64,000 bases of DNA from assembly GCF_014211915.1 (NCBI RefSeq), contig NZ_CP060040.1, forward strand, positions 868,001 to 932,000, given 5' to 3'. The stretch is from Burkholderia cenocepacia (lineage in GTDB: Bacteria > Pseudomonadota > Gammaproteobacteria > Burkholderiales > Burkholderiaceae). Made by a program: the position numbers and the translations under genes. Shown in pieces: positions 1-8,874 of the stretch. Below the pieces are notes generated by a model, which worked only from the letters and a program-made list of their open reading frames with translations, ran no database searches and was not told where the DNA came from. Position 1 is the first letter of the stretch, and each line of letters starts with the position of its first letter.

Positions 1-131
1 AATCCCTGTCGTCTGAGCGTATTGCCGAACTGCGCCAACGTGTCGAGGCTGGCGAGCAAAAGACCAAGCTGGCTCGTGAATTCGGAATCAGTCGCGAAAC
101 CCTGTATCAATACTTGAGAACGGATCAGTAA
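1..131 (+). CDS. tnpR: Tn3-family resolvase, C-terminal fragment (cut by window edge)
   Basis: The reading frame that enters at the window edge gives 42 residues ending in TAA at 129-131. It contains a helix-turn-helix segment ([17 protein letters not shown]) typical of the C-terminal DNA-binding domain of serine resolvases of Tn3-family transposons. The catalytic serine domain lies outside the window. It ends 2 bp before the transposase start, the usual tnpR-tnpA order of the Tn21 subgroup, where the resolvase resolves cointegrates at an upstream res site. The identification is firm from motif plus context; the subtype cannot be judged from the fragment alone. Confidence 0.85.
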   Translation, partial: SLSSERIAELRQRVEAGEQKTKLAREFGISRETLYQYLRTDQ

Positions 132-133
132 AT

Positions 134-3100
134 ATGCCACGTCGTTCAATCCTGTCCGCCGCCGAGCGCGAAAGCCTGCTGGCGTTGCCGGACACCAAGG
201 ATGAGTTGATCCGTCACTACACGTTCAGCGAAACCGACCTCTCCATCATCCGGCAGCGGCGCGGCCCGGCCAACCGGCTGGGCTTCGCCGTGCAGCTCTG
301 TTACCTGCGCTTTCCTGGTGTCATCCTGGGCGTCGATGAGCCGCCGTTTCCGCCCTTGTTGAAACTGGTCGCCGACCAGCTCAAGGTCAGCGTCGAAAGC
401 TGGGACGAATACGGGCAGCGGGAGCAGACCCGGCGCGAGCACCTGGTCGAACTGCAAACGGTGTTCGGCTTCCAGCCCTTTACCATGGGCCACTACCGGC
501 AGGCCGTCCAGTTGCTGACCGAGATGGCCTTGCAGACCGACAAGGGCATCGTGCTGGCCAGCACCTTGATCGAGCACCTGCGGCAGCAGTCGGTCATTCT
601 GCCTGCCCTCAACGCCGTCGAGCGGGCGAGCGCCGAAGCAATCACCCGCGCCAACCGGCGCATCTACGATGCCTTGGCCGAACCGCTGTCGGACGCGCAT
701 CGCCGCCGCCTCGACGATCTGCTCAAGCGTCGGGACAACGGCAAAACGACCTGGCTGGCCTGGCTGCGCCAATCGCCCGTCAAACCGAATTCGCGGCACA
801 TGCTGGAACACATCGAACGCCTCAAAGCGTGGCAGGCGCTCGACCTGCCTTCTGGCATCGAGCGGTCGGTGCACCAGAACCGCCTGCTCAAGATCGCCCG
901 TGAGGGTGGCCAGATGACGCCCGCCGACCTGGCCAAGTTCGAGGCGCAGCGACGCTATGCCACCCTGGTGGCGCTTGCCATCGAGGGCATGGCCACCGTC
1001 ACCGACGAAATCATCGACCTGCACGACCGCATCCTGGGCAAGCTGTTCAACGCCGCCAAGAACAAGCATCAGCAGCAATTCCAGGCGTCCGGCAAGGCGA
1101 TCAACGCCAAGGTGCGGCTGTTCGGCCGCATCGGCCAGGCGCTGATCGAGGCCAAGCAGGCGGGCCGCGATCCGTTCGCCGCCATCGAGGCCGTCATGTC
1201 CTGGGATGCCTTCGCCGAGAGCGTCACCGAAGCGCAGAAGCTTGCGCAGCCCGAGGACTTCGATTTCCTGCACCGCATCGGCGAAAGCTACGCCACGCTG
1301 CGCCGCTACGCGCCGGAATTCCTTGCCGTGCTCAAGCTGCGGGCCGCTCCCGCCGCGAAGGACGTGCTCGACGCCATCGAGGTGCTGCGCGGCATGAACA
1401 GCGACAACGCCCGCAAGGTGCCCGCCGACGCGCCGACCGAGTTCATCAAGCCGCGCTGGCAGAAGCTGGTCATGATCGACACCGGCATCGACCGGCGCTA
1501 CTACGAACTGTGCGCGCTGTCGGAGATGAAGAACGCGTTGCGTTCCGGCGACATCTGGGTGCAGGGGTCGCGCCAGTTCAAGGACTTCGAGGACTACCTG
1601 GTGCCGCCCGCGAAATTCGCCAGCCTCAAGCAGGCCAGCGAATTGCCGCTGGCCGTGGCCACCGACTGCAACCGGTACCTGAACGACCGGCTGACGCTGC
1701 TGGAAACACAGCTTGCCACCGTCAACCGTATGGCGACGGCCAACGAGCTGCCGGACGCCATCATCACCGAGTCAGGCTTGAAGATCACGCCGCTCGACGC
1801 GGCGGTACCCGACACCGCCCAAGCGCTGATCGACCAGACGGCAATGATCCTGCCGCACGTCAAGATCACCGAACTGCTGCTGGAGGTGGACGAATGGACG
1901 GGCTTCACTCGGCATTTCGCGCATCTGAAATCGGGCGACCCGGCCAAAGACAAGAACCTGTTGCTGACCACGATCCTCGCCGACGCGATCAACCTGGGCC
2001 TGACCAAGATGGCGGAGTCTTGCCCCGGCACGACCTACGCCAAGCTGGCTTGGCTGCAAGCCTGGCACATCCGCGACGAAACCTACGGGGCGGCGCTGGC
2101 CGATCTGGTCAACGCACAGTTCCGCCATCCCTTCGCCGAGCACTGGGGCGACGGCACCACCTCATCGTCGGACGGCCAGAACTTCCGCACCGGCAGCAAG
2201 GCCGAGAGCACCGGCCACATCAACCCGAAATACGGGAGCAGCCCAGGGCGGACGTTCTACACCCACATTTCTGACCAGTACGCGCCATTTCACACCAAGG
2301 TCGTGAACGTCGGCGTGCGCGATTCGACCTACGTGCTCGACGGCCTGCTGTACCACGAGTCCGACTTGCGGATCGAGGAGCATTACACCGACACGGCGGG
2401 CTTCACCGATCACGTCTTCGCCCTGATGCACCTCCTGGGCTTCCGCTTCGCGCCGCGCATCCGCGACCTGGGCGACACCAAGCTCTACATCCCGAAGGGC
2501 GACGCCGCCTATGACGCGCTGAAACCCATGATCGGCGGCACGCTCAACATCAAGCACGTCCGCGCCCATTGGGACGAAATCCTGCGGCTGGCCACCTCGA
2601 TCAAGCAGGGCACGGTGACGGCCTCCCTGATGCTCCGAAAGCTCGGCAGCTACCCACGCCAGAACGGCCTGGCCGTGGCGCTCCGCGAGCTGGGCCGCAT
2701 CGAGCGCACGCTGTTCATCCTGGACTGGCTGCAAAGCGTGGAACTGCGCCGCCGCGTGCATGCCGGCCTGAACAAGGGCGAGGCGCGCAATGCGCTGGCC
2801 AGGGCAGTGTTTTTCAACCGCCTGGGTGAAATCCGCGACCGCAGTTTCGAGCAGCAGCGCTACCGGGCTAGCGGCCTCAATCTGGTAACGGCTGCCGTCG
2901 TGTTGTGGAACACGGTCTATCTGGAACGGGCTGCGCACGCGCTGCGTGGCAACGGCCATGCCGTTGATGACGCGCTGTTGCAGTACCTGTCGCCGCTCGG
3001 TTGGGAGCACATCAACCTCACCGGCGATTACCTCTGGCGCAGCAGCGCCAAGATCGGCGCGGGCAAGTTCAGGCCGCTACGACCGCTGCAACCGGCTTAG
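134..3100 (+). CDS. tnpA: Tn3-family transposase, Tn21/Tn501 subgroup
   Basis: This is a full-length 988-residue transposase, the exact usual length for the Tn21/Tn501 subgroup. It starts [19 protein letters not shown] and ends in the conserved region [16 protein letters not shown]. The N-terminal half binds the terminal repeats and the C-terminal half carries the DDE catalytic domain of replicative transposition (the stretch around [10 protein letters not shown] is part of it). The frame is unbroken, so the enzyme is probably functional. Its stop lies inside the 38-bp terminal inverted repeat, as in Tn21. The left part of the transposon, including any passenger genes, is outside the window. 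Confidence 0.97.
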   Translation: MPRRSILSAAERESLLALPDTKDELIRHYTFSETDLSIIRQRRGPANRLGFAVQLCYLRFPGVILGVDEPPFPPLLKLVADQLKVSVESWDEYGQREQTRREHLVELQTVFGFQPFTMGHYRQAVQLLTEMALQTDKGIVLASTLIEHLRQQSVILPALNAVERASAEAITRANRRIYDALAEPLSDAHRRRLDDLLKRRDNGKTTWLAWLRQSPVKPNSRHMLEHIERLKAWQALDLPSGIERSVHQNRLLKIAREGGQMTPADLAKFEAQRRYATLVALAIEGMATVTDEIIDLHDRILGKLFNAAKNKHQQQFQASGKAINAKVRLFGRIGQALIEAKQAGRDPFAAIEAVMSWDAFAESVTEAQKLAQPEDFDFLHRIGESYATLRRYAPEFLAVLKLRAAPAAKDVLDAIEVLRGMNSDNARKVPADAPTEFIKPRWQKLVMIDTGIDRRYYELCALSEMKNALRSGDIWVQGSRQFKDFEDYLVPPAKFASLKQASELPLAVATDCNRYLNDRLTLLETQLATVNRMATANELPDAIITESGLKITPLDAAVPDTAQALIDQTAMILPHVKITELLLEVDEWTGFTRHFAHLKSGDPAKDKNLLLTTILADAINLGLTKMAESCPGTTYAKLAWLQAWHIRDETYGAALADLVNAQFRHPFAEHWGDGTTSSSDGQNFRTGSKAESTGHINPKYGSSPGRTFYTHISDQYAPFHTKVVNVGVRDSTYVLDGLLYHESDLRIEEHYTDTAGFTDHVFALMHLLGFRFAPRIRDLGDTKLYIPKGDAAYDALKPMIGGTLNIKHVRAHWDEILRLATSIKQGTVTASLMLRKLGSYPRQNGLAVALRELGRIERTLFILDWLQSVELRRRVHAGLNKGEARNALARAVFFNRLGEIRDRSFEQQRYRASGLNLVTAAVVLWNTVYLERAAHALRGNGHAVDDALLQYLSPLGWEHINLTGDYLWRSSAKIGAGKFRPLRPLQPA

Positions 3101-3133
3101 CGTGCTTTATTTTCCGTTTTCTGAGGCGACCCC
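3096..3133. repeat. Right terminal inverted repeat of the Tn21-like transposon
   Basis: The 38 bases from CTTAGCGTGC to GCGACCCC match the known Tn21 terminal repeat read inward, with one visible difference (GGCGACCCC instead of GACGACCCC). It overlaps the last codons of tnpA. The flanking host sequence starts at 3134 (CACGA). The expected 5-bp target duplication cannot be checked because the left end is outside the window. Confidence 0.93.
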
Positions 3134-3166
3134 CACGACAGCCAACGCCTTTTCCCGTCCGGCACG

Positions 3167-3727
3167 ATGCGTGAATCAAGCACGATCGTCGTCAGTCGCG
3201 TTGTTCATCCGGGGCGGGAAAGGCAATTCGATCACTGGGCGCGCGAGATCGACGCGGCGGCGCGGCGTTACCCGGGGCACCTCGGAAACGTTCGCCTGAG
3301 CGATTCGAGCGGCATCAACTACCTGATTTACCGCTTCGACTCGCCGGCGCACCTGCATGCGTGGGTGTCTTCCGGGGAACGGCGAAAGCTGATTGCGAAG
3401 GGCGACGAGATATCGGACGAACATCGCGACGCCGCGGTCGGCATGGATGCGTGGTTCGCGATCGCCGGCAAGCCCGCTACACCGAAGTGGAAAACGTTTC
3501 TCGTGACGTGGCTGGCCGTCTACCCGGTCCTGCTGTCGATCACGTACCTACTGAATGCGCTCCTGCCAGCGTTGGAGCGTCCTGTCCAACTCGCGCTCAG
3601 CTCAGCGCTGCTGACCTCATCGCTGACCTGGATCATCATGCCGCTCCTCACGAGGCAACTTCGGCCATGGCTGCTGCGGGGCGTGAAACAGGTCGAGAGC
3701 CTGAGCGACCGACACAGCAACGGATGA
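3167..3727 (+). CDS. Antibiotic-biosynthesis-monooxygenase (ABM) domain protein with C-terminal membrane hairpin
   Basis: A 186-residue protein. The first ~105 residues have the ABM ferredoxin-like fold pattern (VVSRVVHPGRERQFDHW, then NYLIYRFDSPAHLHAW). The C-terminal ~70 residues hold two hydrophobic segments (FLVTWLAVYPVLLSITYLL and LALSSALLTSSLTWIIMPLL), so the domain is probably tethered to the inner membrane facing the cytoplasm. The substrate is unknown. The ATG at 3167 has no clear ribosome binding site and lies only 33 bp from the transposon end. No in-frame stop separates them, so the insertion may have removed the native promoter and possibly the native start. The hydrolase remnant follows 6 bp downstream. 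Confidence 0.75.
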   Translation: MRESSTIVVSRVVHPGRERQFDHWAREIDAAARRYPGHLGNVRLSDSSGINYLIYRFDSPAHLHAWVSSGERRKLIAKGDEISDEHRDAAVGMDAWFAIAGKPATPKWKTFLVTWLAVYPVLLSITYLLNALLPALERPVQLALSSALLTSSLTWIIMPLLTRQLRPWLLRGVKQVESLSDRHSNG

Positions 3728-3733
3728 CGACCC

Positions 3734-4112
3734 ATGCAAAATGAACCATCGATGTCAGGGATGCCGGCGCCCGGCCTGCCGGCCGGTTTCGATCGACGCT
3801 TCAGCCGACGCTACGCGCAGGTCGATGACGTCCGCCTCCATTACGTGACCGGCGGCCCGGACGACGGCGAGCTGGTGGTCCTGCTGCACGGCTGGCCGCA
3901 AACCTGGTACACGTGGCGTCACGTGATGCCGGTGCTGGCGCAAGAGGGATATCGGGTCGTCGCGGTCGACTACCGCGGCGCGGGCGAATCCGACAAGCCG
4001 CTCGGCGGCTACGACAAAGCCGCGATGGCGGGCGACATCCGCGCACTCGTATCCGGCCTTCCTGACGCGTCAGTTGCTCGATTTCTTCACGGAGCCCGCG
4101 TCGGACCGTTGA
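3734..4112 (+). pseudogene. Alpha/beta hydrolase (epoxide-hydrolase type), internally deleted
   Basis: The first ~107 residues are a clear alpha/beta hydrolase N-terminus: VVLLHGWPQTWYTW (oxyanion HGWP motif) and VAVDYRGAGESDKP. Around 4050 the similarity stops, before the nucleophile elbow. In the next frame, 4059-4112 encodes FLTRQLLDFFTEPASDR then stop, which looks like the C-terminal tail of the same type of enzyme. The simplest reading is a deletion of about 200 codons that joined both ends out of frame. The original frame runs on to 4252 as meaningless sequence. The catalytic Ser and His are missing, so this is a non-functional remnant. Confidence 0.7.
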
Positions 4113-4669
4113 AGGCCGCTGCCGTGACACGTCGCGCTTCTGGCCGCCAGCGCGCGCGCTGGTTTGGTCGGTCTCGCATGGTGCTCCGCGTCCAGTGCGA
4201 CAGTGCGGCTTCGTCGGCGAATGTCGCGGCGCGCAGTACGGCGCGGCCATAACCGGCGTCGGACGCATCGTCCGGGATCACGTCGAATTCCGCGTGCTTC
4301 GTACGATACGCCGGCCGCATCGCACGTCACGTGATTCGCGATGCCCGTCATCCAGCCGTTATCCCACCGTTCGGCAATCCCGTCGCCAAAGCCGCCGCGG
4401 GCAACGCACCCTGCGTGATCTGGCCGGCCGCGTCGCATGCGACGGCGTGCGCATCACCCGCACCACCAGGTATTCGCCAGCGCCGGCCATCCGTTTTTCC
4501 ATCGTTGCCCCGGCCAAGCAAAGCAAAGTGGCCCGCTTCGAATCGCGCAATGTTGACGTTTTTCGAGGCGGTTGCAGCGGCGTTGTTGCTCGGCACCAAG
4601 CTGGGCGAAGGCGAGGCGGCCAACAGCACAGGGCGAAGGGCCGATATCAGACCGGGAATCTTTTATCTC

Positions 4670-4689
4670 GACATTATATAAATAATGTC
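4670..4689. promoter_or_regulatory. Perfect 8-4-8 palindrome upstream of the KfrA-like gene
   Basis: GACATTAT and ATAATGTC are perfect inverted arms separated by ATAA. The site sits 75 bp upstream of the KfrA-like start in an AT-rich block. KfrA proteins are known to bind inverted repeats at their own promoter, so this is a likely operator; the link is inferred. Confidence 0.5.
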
Positions 4690-4712
4690 AAATCTCTTCA
4701 TTCGATTGATTG

Positions 4713-4737
4713 AATATTTAACGGTTTACGTTATATT
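4713..4737. promoter_or_regulatory. AT-rich promoter/operator of the KfrA-like gene
   Basis: An imperfect inverted repeat with a perfect core (TAACG, 5-nt loop, CGTTA) lies 27 bp before the gene. It overlaps a plausible -10 (TTATAT, 4731-4736), with TTGATT at 4706-4711 as a possible -35 at slightly long spacing. Binding here would repress the gene. Confidence 0.4.
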
Positions 4738-4764
4738 ATTGACGAAATTCCCTAAGAGCCCGCC

Positions 4765-5784
4765 ATGCCCGATCTCGCCGCCGACGAATCCCGCCTGACC
4801 GCCGAAATCGAGCGCCTCAAGGCCGACTTTCCGAAAACGCGCGAGCTGTACCGCGAAGCCTGCGCGCTGCTGTTCTTCCGCTTCGGCATCACGCCGACGG
4901 CGAACCGCCTGTACCAGCTCGTTCGCAAGGGCAGCATGAGCACGCCGACGGCTGTCCTCGGCGAGTTCTGGGCCGAACTGCGGGAAAAGAGCCGGGTGCG
5001 CATCGAGCATCCGGACCTGCCGGCCGATCTGCAGGCAGCGGCCGGCGAACTGGTCGCGGCGCTGTGGAACCGGTCGAGTACCGACGCGGCCGCAGCACTC
5101 GATGCGCTGCGCGCGGAAGTCGAGGCCGAGCGGGCGGCGGCGCAAACGGAAGTCGCGACGCTGCAGGCCGAACTGGCCCGCACCGAAACCGCGCTGGAGC
5201 AACGCACGGCCGCGCTGCTGGCCGCGCAGGTCCGCATTCAGGAACTCGAGCAGGCGAGGGCGGCGGACGACGCCTCTCACCAAGCGCTAAAAGCGGAGAT
5301 CGAACGCCTGAAGGCCGACAACGCGGAGGCCGACCGCGCCCTCGCCGAGGCTCGCGCGGATTTCACCACCCAGCTCGACCGGTTGCGCGACGACGCGGGC
5401 CGCACCGAGGAGCGCCTGCGCGCATCGGAGAAGCGGGCGCTTCAGGAAATCGACCGCGAGCGGCTCGCGGCCGCGCGCTTGCAAAAGGAACTCGACGCGG
5501 CGACATCGCGCGCGGAACAGCGCGATGCGCAGCAGCGGAAGGACACGGCCGCGCTACAGGCCCGACTCGGCGACGCGCTGCATCGCTGCGGCGTGCTCCA
5601 GGGGCAGCTCGACGGCGCACTGGCGACCGGCGCGGCGCGCAGCCGCGAACTCGAGGCGTTGAGGCGCGAGATGGCGGCGCTCATGCGCCGGCCACCGTTG
5701 CGCGGCGTCAAGACCGTCCCGGCCGCCGAACGCAGCGAGCGGCGGGCGCGGACGCGAAAACGCGCCGACGAAGCGCCGCGCTGA
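4765..5784 (+). CDS. KfrA-like DNA-binding coiled-coil protein
   Basis: A 339-residue protein. Residues ~1-110 match the KfrA N-terminal (plasmid replication region DNA-binding) domain, including FFRFGITPTANRLYQLVRKG and a compact helical DNA-binding fold. Residues ~110-310 are an almost uninterrupted heptad-patterned coiled coil rich in Ala, Glu, Arg and Leu. The tail is short and basic. KfrA proteins of IncP plasmids autoregulate and form filaments linked to plasmid stability; chromosomal Burkholderia homologues have no settled role. The palindromes at 4670-4737 fit autoregulation. The gene stands alone. Confidence 0.85.
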   Translation: MPDLAADESRLTAEIERLKADFPKTRELYREACALLFFRFGITPTANRLYQLVRKGSMSTPTAVLGEFWAELREKSRVRIEHPDLPADLQAAAGELVAALWNRSSTDAAAALDALRAEVEAERAAAQTEVATLQAELARTETALEQRTAALLAAQVRIQELEQARAADDASHQALKAEIERLKADNAEADRALAEARADFTTQLDRLRDDAGRTEERLRASEKRALQEIDRERLAAARLQKELDAATSRAEQRDAQQRKDTAALQARLGDALHRCGVLQGQLDGALATGAARSRELEALRREMAALMRRPPLRGVKTVPAAERSERRARTRKRADEAPR

Positions 5785-5916
5785 CAACGAAACCGAGTCG
5801 CCGATATGACGCGCGGCGCGCAGCCGGCACGAGCAGGCGAGAGCCGCGCCGACCTGGCGTTGGGCGCGCGACCGGGATCGGGTAAAGTGCCGCTCAACAT
5901 GCCGGTTCGACGTTAC

Positions 5917-5931
5917 TAGACGACCGGTCTA
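5917..5931. promoter_or_regulatory. TetR operator copy 1
   Basis: TAGACGACCGGTCTA has inverted arms TAGAC/GTCTA around GACCG. It ends 22 bp before the TetR start. It is nearly identical to the site at 6615-6629 in front of the oxidoreductase, which implies autoregulation plus control of the neighbour. Confidence 0.8.
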
Positions 5932-5953
5932 ATCGTTGCTACCATACGCCATC

Positions 5954-6574
5954 ATGAATGCATCTTCAGGCGCCGAAGTCCGCCAGCACATCCTGAACAT
6001 CGCGAAGCCGATCATGCTCCACAAGGGGTTTTCGGCGGTCGGTCTGAACGAGATTCTCGCCGCGGCGGGCATCCCGAAGGGCTCGTTCTATCATTACTTC
6101 GGCTCGAAAGAGGCATTCGGCGAAGCGCTGCTCGAATCGTATTTCGAAGGCTATCTCGCGCATCTCGACAACCTGCTCAAGCAGCAGGCCGGCACGGGCG
6201 CCGAGCGCCTGATGACGTACTGGGGCAACTGGCTGCACACGCAATGCGCGGACGATCCGGAAGGCAAGTGCCTCGCGGTGAAGCTCGGCGCGGAAGTGTC
6301 GGATCTGTCGGAAGCGATGCGCGCGGTACTGCGGCGCGGCACCAGCCAGATCATCGAGCGGCTCGCCGGCGGCATCGAGGCGGGGCTCGCCGACGGTTCG
6401 CTGAGCGGCGTCGACGATCCGTCGTACACCGCCGCGATCCTGTACGAGCTGTGGCTGGGCGCGACGCTGCTGGAGAAGATTCACCGCGACCGCAAACCGC
6501 TCGAAAGGGCGATGGCCGAAACGCGGCGCATGCTGAACCTGCCGCCGGCCACGCATGACGGAGCACAGTCGTAA
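5954..6574 (+). CDS. TetR/AcrR family transcriptional regulator
   Basis: A 206-residue repressor. Residues ~8-55 form the TetR helix-turn-helix (VGLNEILAAAGIPKGSFYHYFGSKEAF); the remainder is an all-helical ligand-binding domain. An upstream TTG at 5936 is in frame, but it would start 5 bp after the operator with no room for a ribosome binding site, so the ATG at 5954 is preferred. The same operator occurs before this gene and before the oxidoreductase at 6823. The regulator therefore probably represses both until an electrophilic or carbonyl ligand of the reductase pathway appears (ligand type inferred from the target). Confidence 0.93.
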   Translation: MNASSGAEVRQHILNIAKPIMLHKGFSAVGLNEILAAAGIPKGSFYHYFGSKEAFGEALLESYFEGYLAHLDNLLKQQAGTGAERLMTYWGNWLHTQCADDPEGKCLAVKLGAEVSDLSEAMRAVLRRGTSQIIERLAGGIEAGLADGSLSGVDDPSYTAAILYELWLGATLLEKIHRDRKPLERAMAETRRMLNLPPATHDGAQS

Positions 6575-6614
6575 TCCGGGCGCGCAGGGGCGCGCCTTGT
6601 TTTTACCCCAACTC

Positions 6615-6629
6615 TAGACGACTGGTCTA
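6615..6629. promoter_or_regulatory. TetR operator copy 2, upstream of the oxidoreductase gene
   Basis: TAGACGACTGGTCTA differs by one base from the site at 5917-5931 and has the same TAGAC/GTCTA arms. It lies 41 bp after the TetR stop and 193 bp before the oxidoreductase start, so it most likely covers that gene's promoter. Confidence 0.8.
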
Positions 6630-6822
6630 CTCAATCATTCATGACGAACGCTTCACGCCGAACGCTCCACACCGCGTTACGCTGTCCCGATCGTTCCAAC
6701 CGCCTGCTTGCGACCGCACCGGCCCGCCCGTCGATGCCGCCGCGGGCGCGCACTTCCTGCTGGTCCATCCCTGATCCGATCGTGCCCACGACGCACGTTC
6801 ATTCCTGTTGACGGAGGCTCAC

Positions 6823-7881
6823 ATGCCGCAAAGCAAGACCGCAAACCGCCAGATCGTCCTGAATTCGCGCCCGGTCGGCGCACCGACGCCGGACAACTTC
6901 CGCGCCGAAACCGCTGACGTGCCGGTACCCGGCCCCGGCCAGGTGCTGCTGCGCACCGTCTGGTTGTCGCTCGACCCGTACATGCGCGGCCGGATGAGCG
7001 ACGCGCCGTCCTATGCGCCGCCGGCCGAACTGGGCCAGCCGATGGTCGGCGGCACGGTCAGCCGCGTGGTGTCATCGAACCTGCCGGCGTTTCGCGAAGG
7101 CGATCTCGTCGTCGCCGGGGCCGGCTGGCAGGACTACGCGCTGTCCGACGGACGCGACCTGATCCCGCTCGGCCGCGACTTCGCGCACCCGTCGTACGCG
7201 CTCGGCGTGCTCGGCATGCCGGGCTTCACCGCGTACACGGGACTGCTGAAGATCGGCGAACCGAAGGCCGGTGAAACCGTGGTCGTCGCGGCCGCGAGCG
7301 GCGCGGTCGGCGCGGTGGTCGGCCAGATCGCCAAGCTGAAGGGTTGCCGCGTGGTCGGCGTCGCGGGCGGCGCCGACAAGTGCGCGTACGTGACCGGCAC
7401 ACTCGGCTTCGACGCATGCGTCGACCACCACGATCCGGCGTTTGCCGCGAAGCTGAAGGACGCGTGCCCGAACGGCATCGACGTCTATTTCGAGAACGTC
7501 GGCGGCGCGGTGTTCGACGCAGTATGGCCGCTGCTGAACGACCATGCGCGCGTGCCCGTCTGCGGGATCATTGCGCATTACAACGACGCGGCCTACGACG
7601 ACAACGCGCTGTCGACCGGCCGTGACCGCGTGCCGGCGTTGATGGGCGCGATCCTGCGCAAGCGTATCCGCGTGCAGGGTTTCATCATTCTCGATCACTA
7701 TGCAACCGGCTATGCGTCGTTCCTGAAGGACATGAGCGAGTGGGTCGCGCAGGGCAAGGTGAAGACGCTCGAGGACGTCGTTCCCGATCTCGCCGACGCG
7801 CCGCAAGCGCTGATCGGCTTGCTCGCGGGCAAGAATTTCGGCAAGGTCGTCGTGCGTGTCGGCCCGGACGAGCTGGCCTGA
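6823..7881 (+). CDS. NADP-dependent oxidoreductase, zinc-independent MDR family (CurA/leukotriene B4 dehydrogenase type)
   Basis: A 352-residue cytoplasmic enzyme of the medium-chain dehydrogenase/reductase superfamily that uses NADPH to reduce enone/enal double bonds. Visible features are the substrate-domain segment LSLDPYMRGRMSD, the variant cofactor-binding motif AASGAVGAVVGQIAKLKG at ~150-168, and the conserved YFENVGG stretch at ~220. Structural zinc cysteines are absent, as expected for the subfamily. The start at 6823 has GGAGG 6 bp upstream, better than the in-frame TTG at 6808. It is the likely regulatory target of the TetR protein and is followed by an ABM monooxygenase. Confidence 0.92.
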   Translation: MPQSKTANRQIVLNSRPVGAPTPDNFRAETADVPVPGPGQVLLRTVWLSLDPYMRGRMSDAPSYAPPAELGQPMVGGTVSRVVSSNLPAFREGDLVVAGAGWQDYALSDGRDLIPLGRDFAHPSYALGVLGMPGFTAYTGLLKIGEPKAGETVVVAAASGAVGAVVGQIAKLKGCRVVGVAGGADKCAYVTGTLGFDACVDHHDPAFAAKLKDACPNGIDVYFENVGGAVFDAVWPLLNDHARVPVCGIIAHYNDAAYDDNALSTGRDRVPALMGAILRKRIRVQGFIILDHYATGYASFLKDMSEWVAQGKVKTLEDVVPDLADAPQALIGLLAGKNFGKVVVRVGPDELA

Positions 7882-7974
7882 TCCCGCCGCTCGACGACAT
7901 ACGACCGTTGCACGCTGGCGTCGCACGACGCCGGCTTGTGGCATGCTCGTTTTCCGTTTTCCAAGGAGTGAAAA

Positions 7975-8274
7975 ATGGCGCTTCACGTGATTGCTTCGCT
8001 GTTCCTGAAACCCGAGCACGCGCAGGCCGCCGAGGCCGAGCTGCGCAGCATGGTCGCCAAGACGCGCACCGAACCGGGCAACCGGCGCTACGACCTGTTC
8101 CGCGAGCAGGACGGTTCGCCGAATCTGCATCTGTACGAGATCTACGACGACCAGGCGGCGTTCGACGCGCACCTCGCGAGCCCGTATTTCGGCGAGTTCC
8201 GCACGAAGTCGGCCGACTGGTTCACCGCGCCGCCGGTCATCAAGGTGCTGGCGGGCATCGACGTGGCCGAGTAA
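7975..8274 (+). CDS. Putative quinol monooxygenase (ABM domain, YgiN-like)
   Basis: A 99-residue single ABM-domain protein. It shows the usual pattern of a small dimeric ferredoxin-like cofactor-free monooxygenase: VIASLFLKPEHAQAAEAELR, then EPGNRRYDLFRE, then YEIYDDQAAFDAHLASPYF. AAGGAG precedes the ATG. It sits 93 bp after the MDR oxidoreductase and is probably co-transcribed under TetR control. Family members act on quinols or detoxify reactive small molecules; the substrate here is unknown. Confidence 0.85.
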   Translation: MALHVIASLFLKPEHAQAAEAELRSMVAKTRTEPGNRRYDLFREQDGSPNLHLYEIYDDQAAFDAHLASPYFGEFRTKSADWFTAPPVIKVLAGIDVAE

Positions 8275-8417
8275 CGACGCAGCACGCAACACCTCCGCCG
8301 CGGCCCGCCCGCACCCGGGCCGCGCGGCACCCGTTGCGCACGACGCAACGGCGAGGACCCATGACGCAGCGCGCGTCGTTCGCGCCGCTCCCCCAATACA
8401 ACGGCCCCGGAGGCTGA

Positions 8418-8873
8418 ATGATCACCCTCAACATCAACGGCGAAACCCGCTCGGTCGACGCCCCCGACGACATGCCCTTGCTCTGGGTGCTGCGCGACGT
8501 CGTCGGCCTGACCGGCACCAAGTTCGGCTGCGGGATCGCGCAATGCGGCGCGTGCACCGTGCATCTCGACGGCGTGGCCGCGCGTTCGTGCGTGCTGCCG
8601 GTCGCCGCCGTCGCGGGCCGCAAGATCACGACGATCGAAGCCGTCGGCGCGACGCCGGCCGGCCACAAGGTCCAGCAGGCGTGGCGCGAGCTCGACGTCG
8701 TCCAGTGCGGCTACTGCCAGTCGGGGCAGGTGATGGCCGCCACCGCGCTGATCGCGTCGAACCCGAACCCGAGCGACGCCGACATCGACGCGGCCATGGC
8801 CGGCAACATCTGCCGCTGCGGCACGTACCACCGGATTCGCGCGGCCGTCAAACAAGCCGCGAAGGAGGCCTGA
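8418..8873 (+). CDS. (2Fe-2S)-binding subunit of an FAD-less molybdenum hydroxylase (IorA type)
   Basis: A 151-residue subunit with two [2Fe-2S] clusters. The plant-ferredoxin cluster is formed by CGIAQCGAC plus a later Cys in ARSC. The second cluster is formed by CGYCQSGQ and NICRCGTY. It passes electrons from the molybdopterin subunit to the cytochrome. It is the first gene of a three-gene operon: the large subunit starts 1 bp after its stop and the triheme cytochrome follows. GGAGGCTGA precedes the ATG. The arrangement matches isoquinoline 1-oxidoreductase and bacterial aldehyde oxidases that lack an FAD subunit. Confidence 0.93.
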   Translation: MITLNINGETRSVDAPDDMPLLWVLRDVVGLTGTKFGCGIAQCGACTVHLDGVAARSCVLPVAAVAGRKITTIEAVGATPAGHKVQQAWRELDVVQCGYCQSGQVMAATALIASNPNPSDADIDAAMAGNICRCGTYHRIRAAVKQAAKEA

Positions 8874-8874
8874 C

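Larger units (their letters stand above)
4113..4764. other. Non-coding stretch with no recognised gene, AT-rich at its right end
   Basis: Several open frames exist on both strands but none shows a recognisable domain or plausible codon pattern; they look like decayed coding sequence. The last ~110 bases become sharply AT-rich and contain two palindromes (listed separately) that form the promoter region of the KfrA-like gene. Confidence 0.5.

Noticed and set aside
146..1273. Long reverse-strand open frame inside tnpA
   Set aside because: It is the antisense of a well-identified transposase and has no recognisable domain; long antisense frames are expected in GC-rich DNA.
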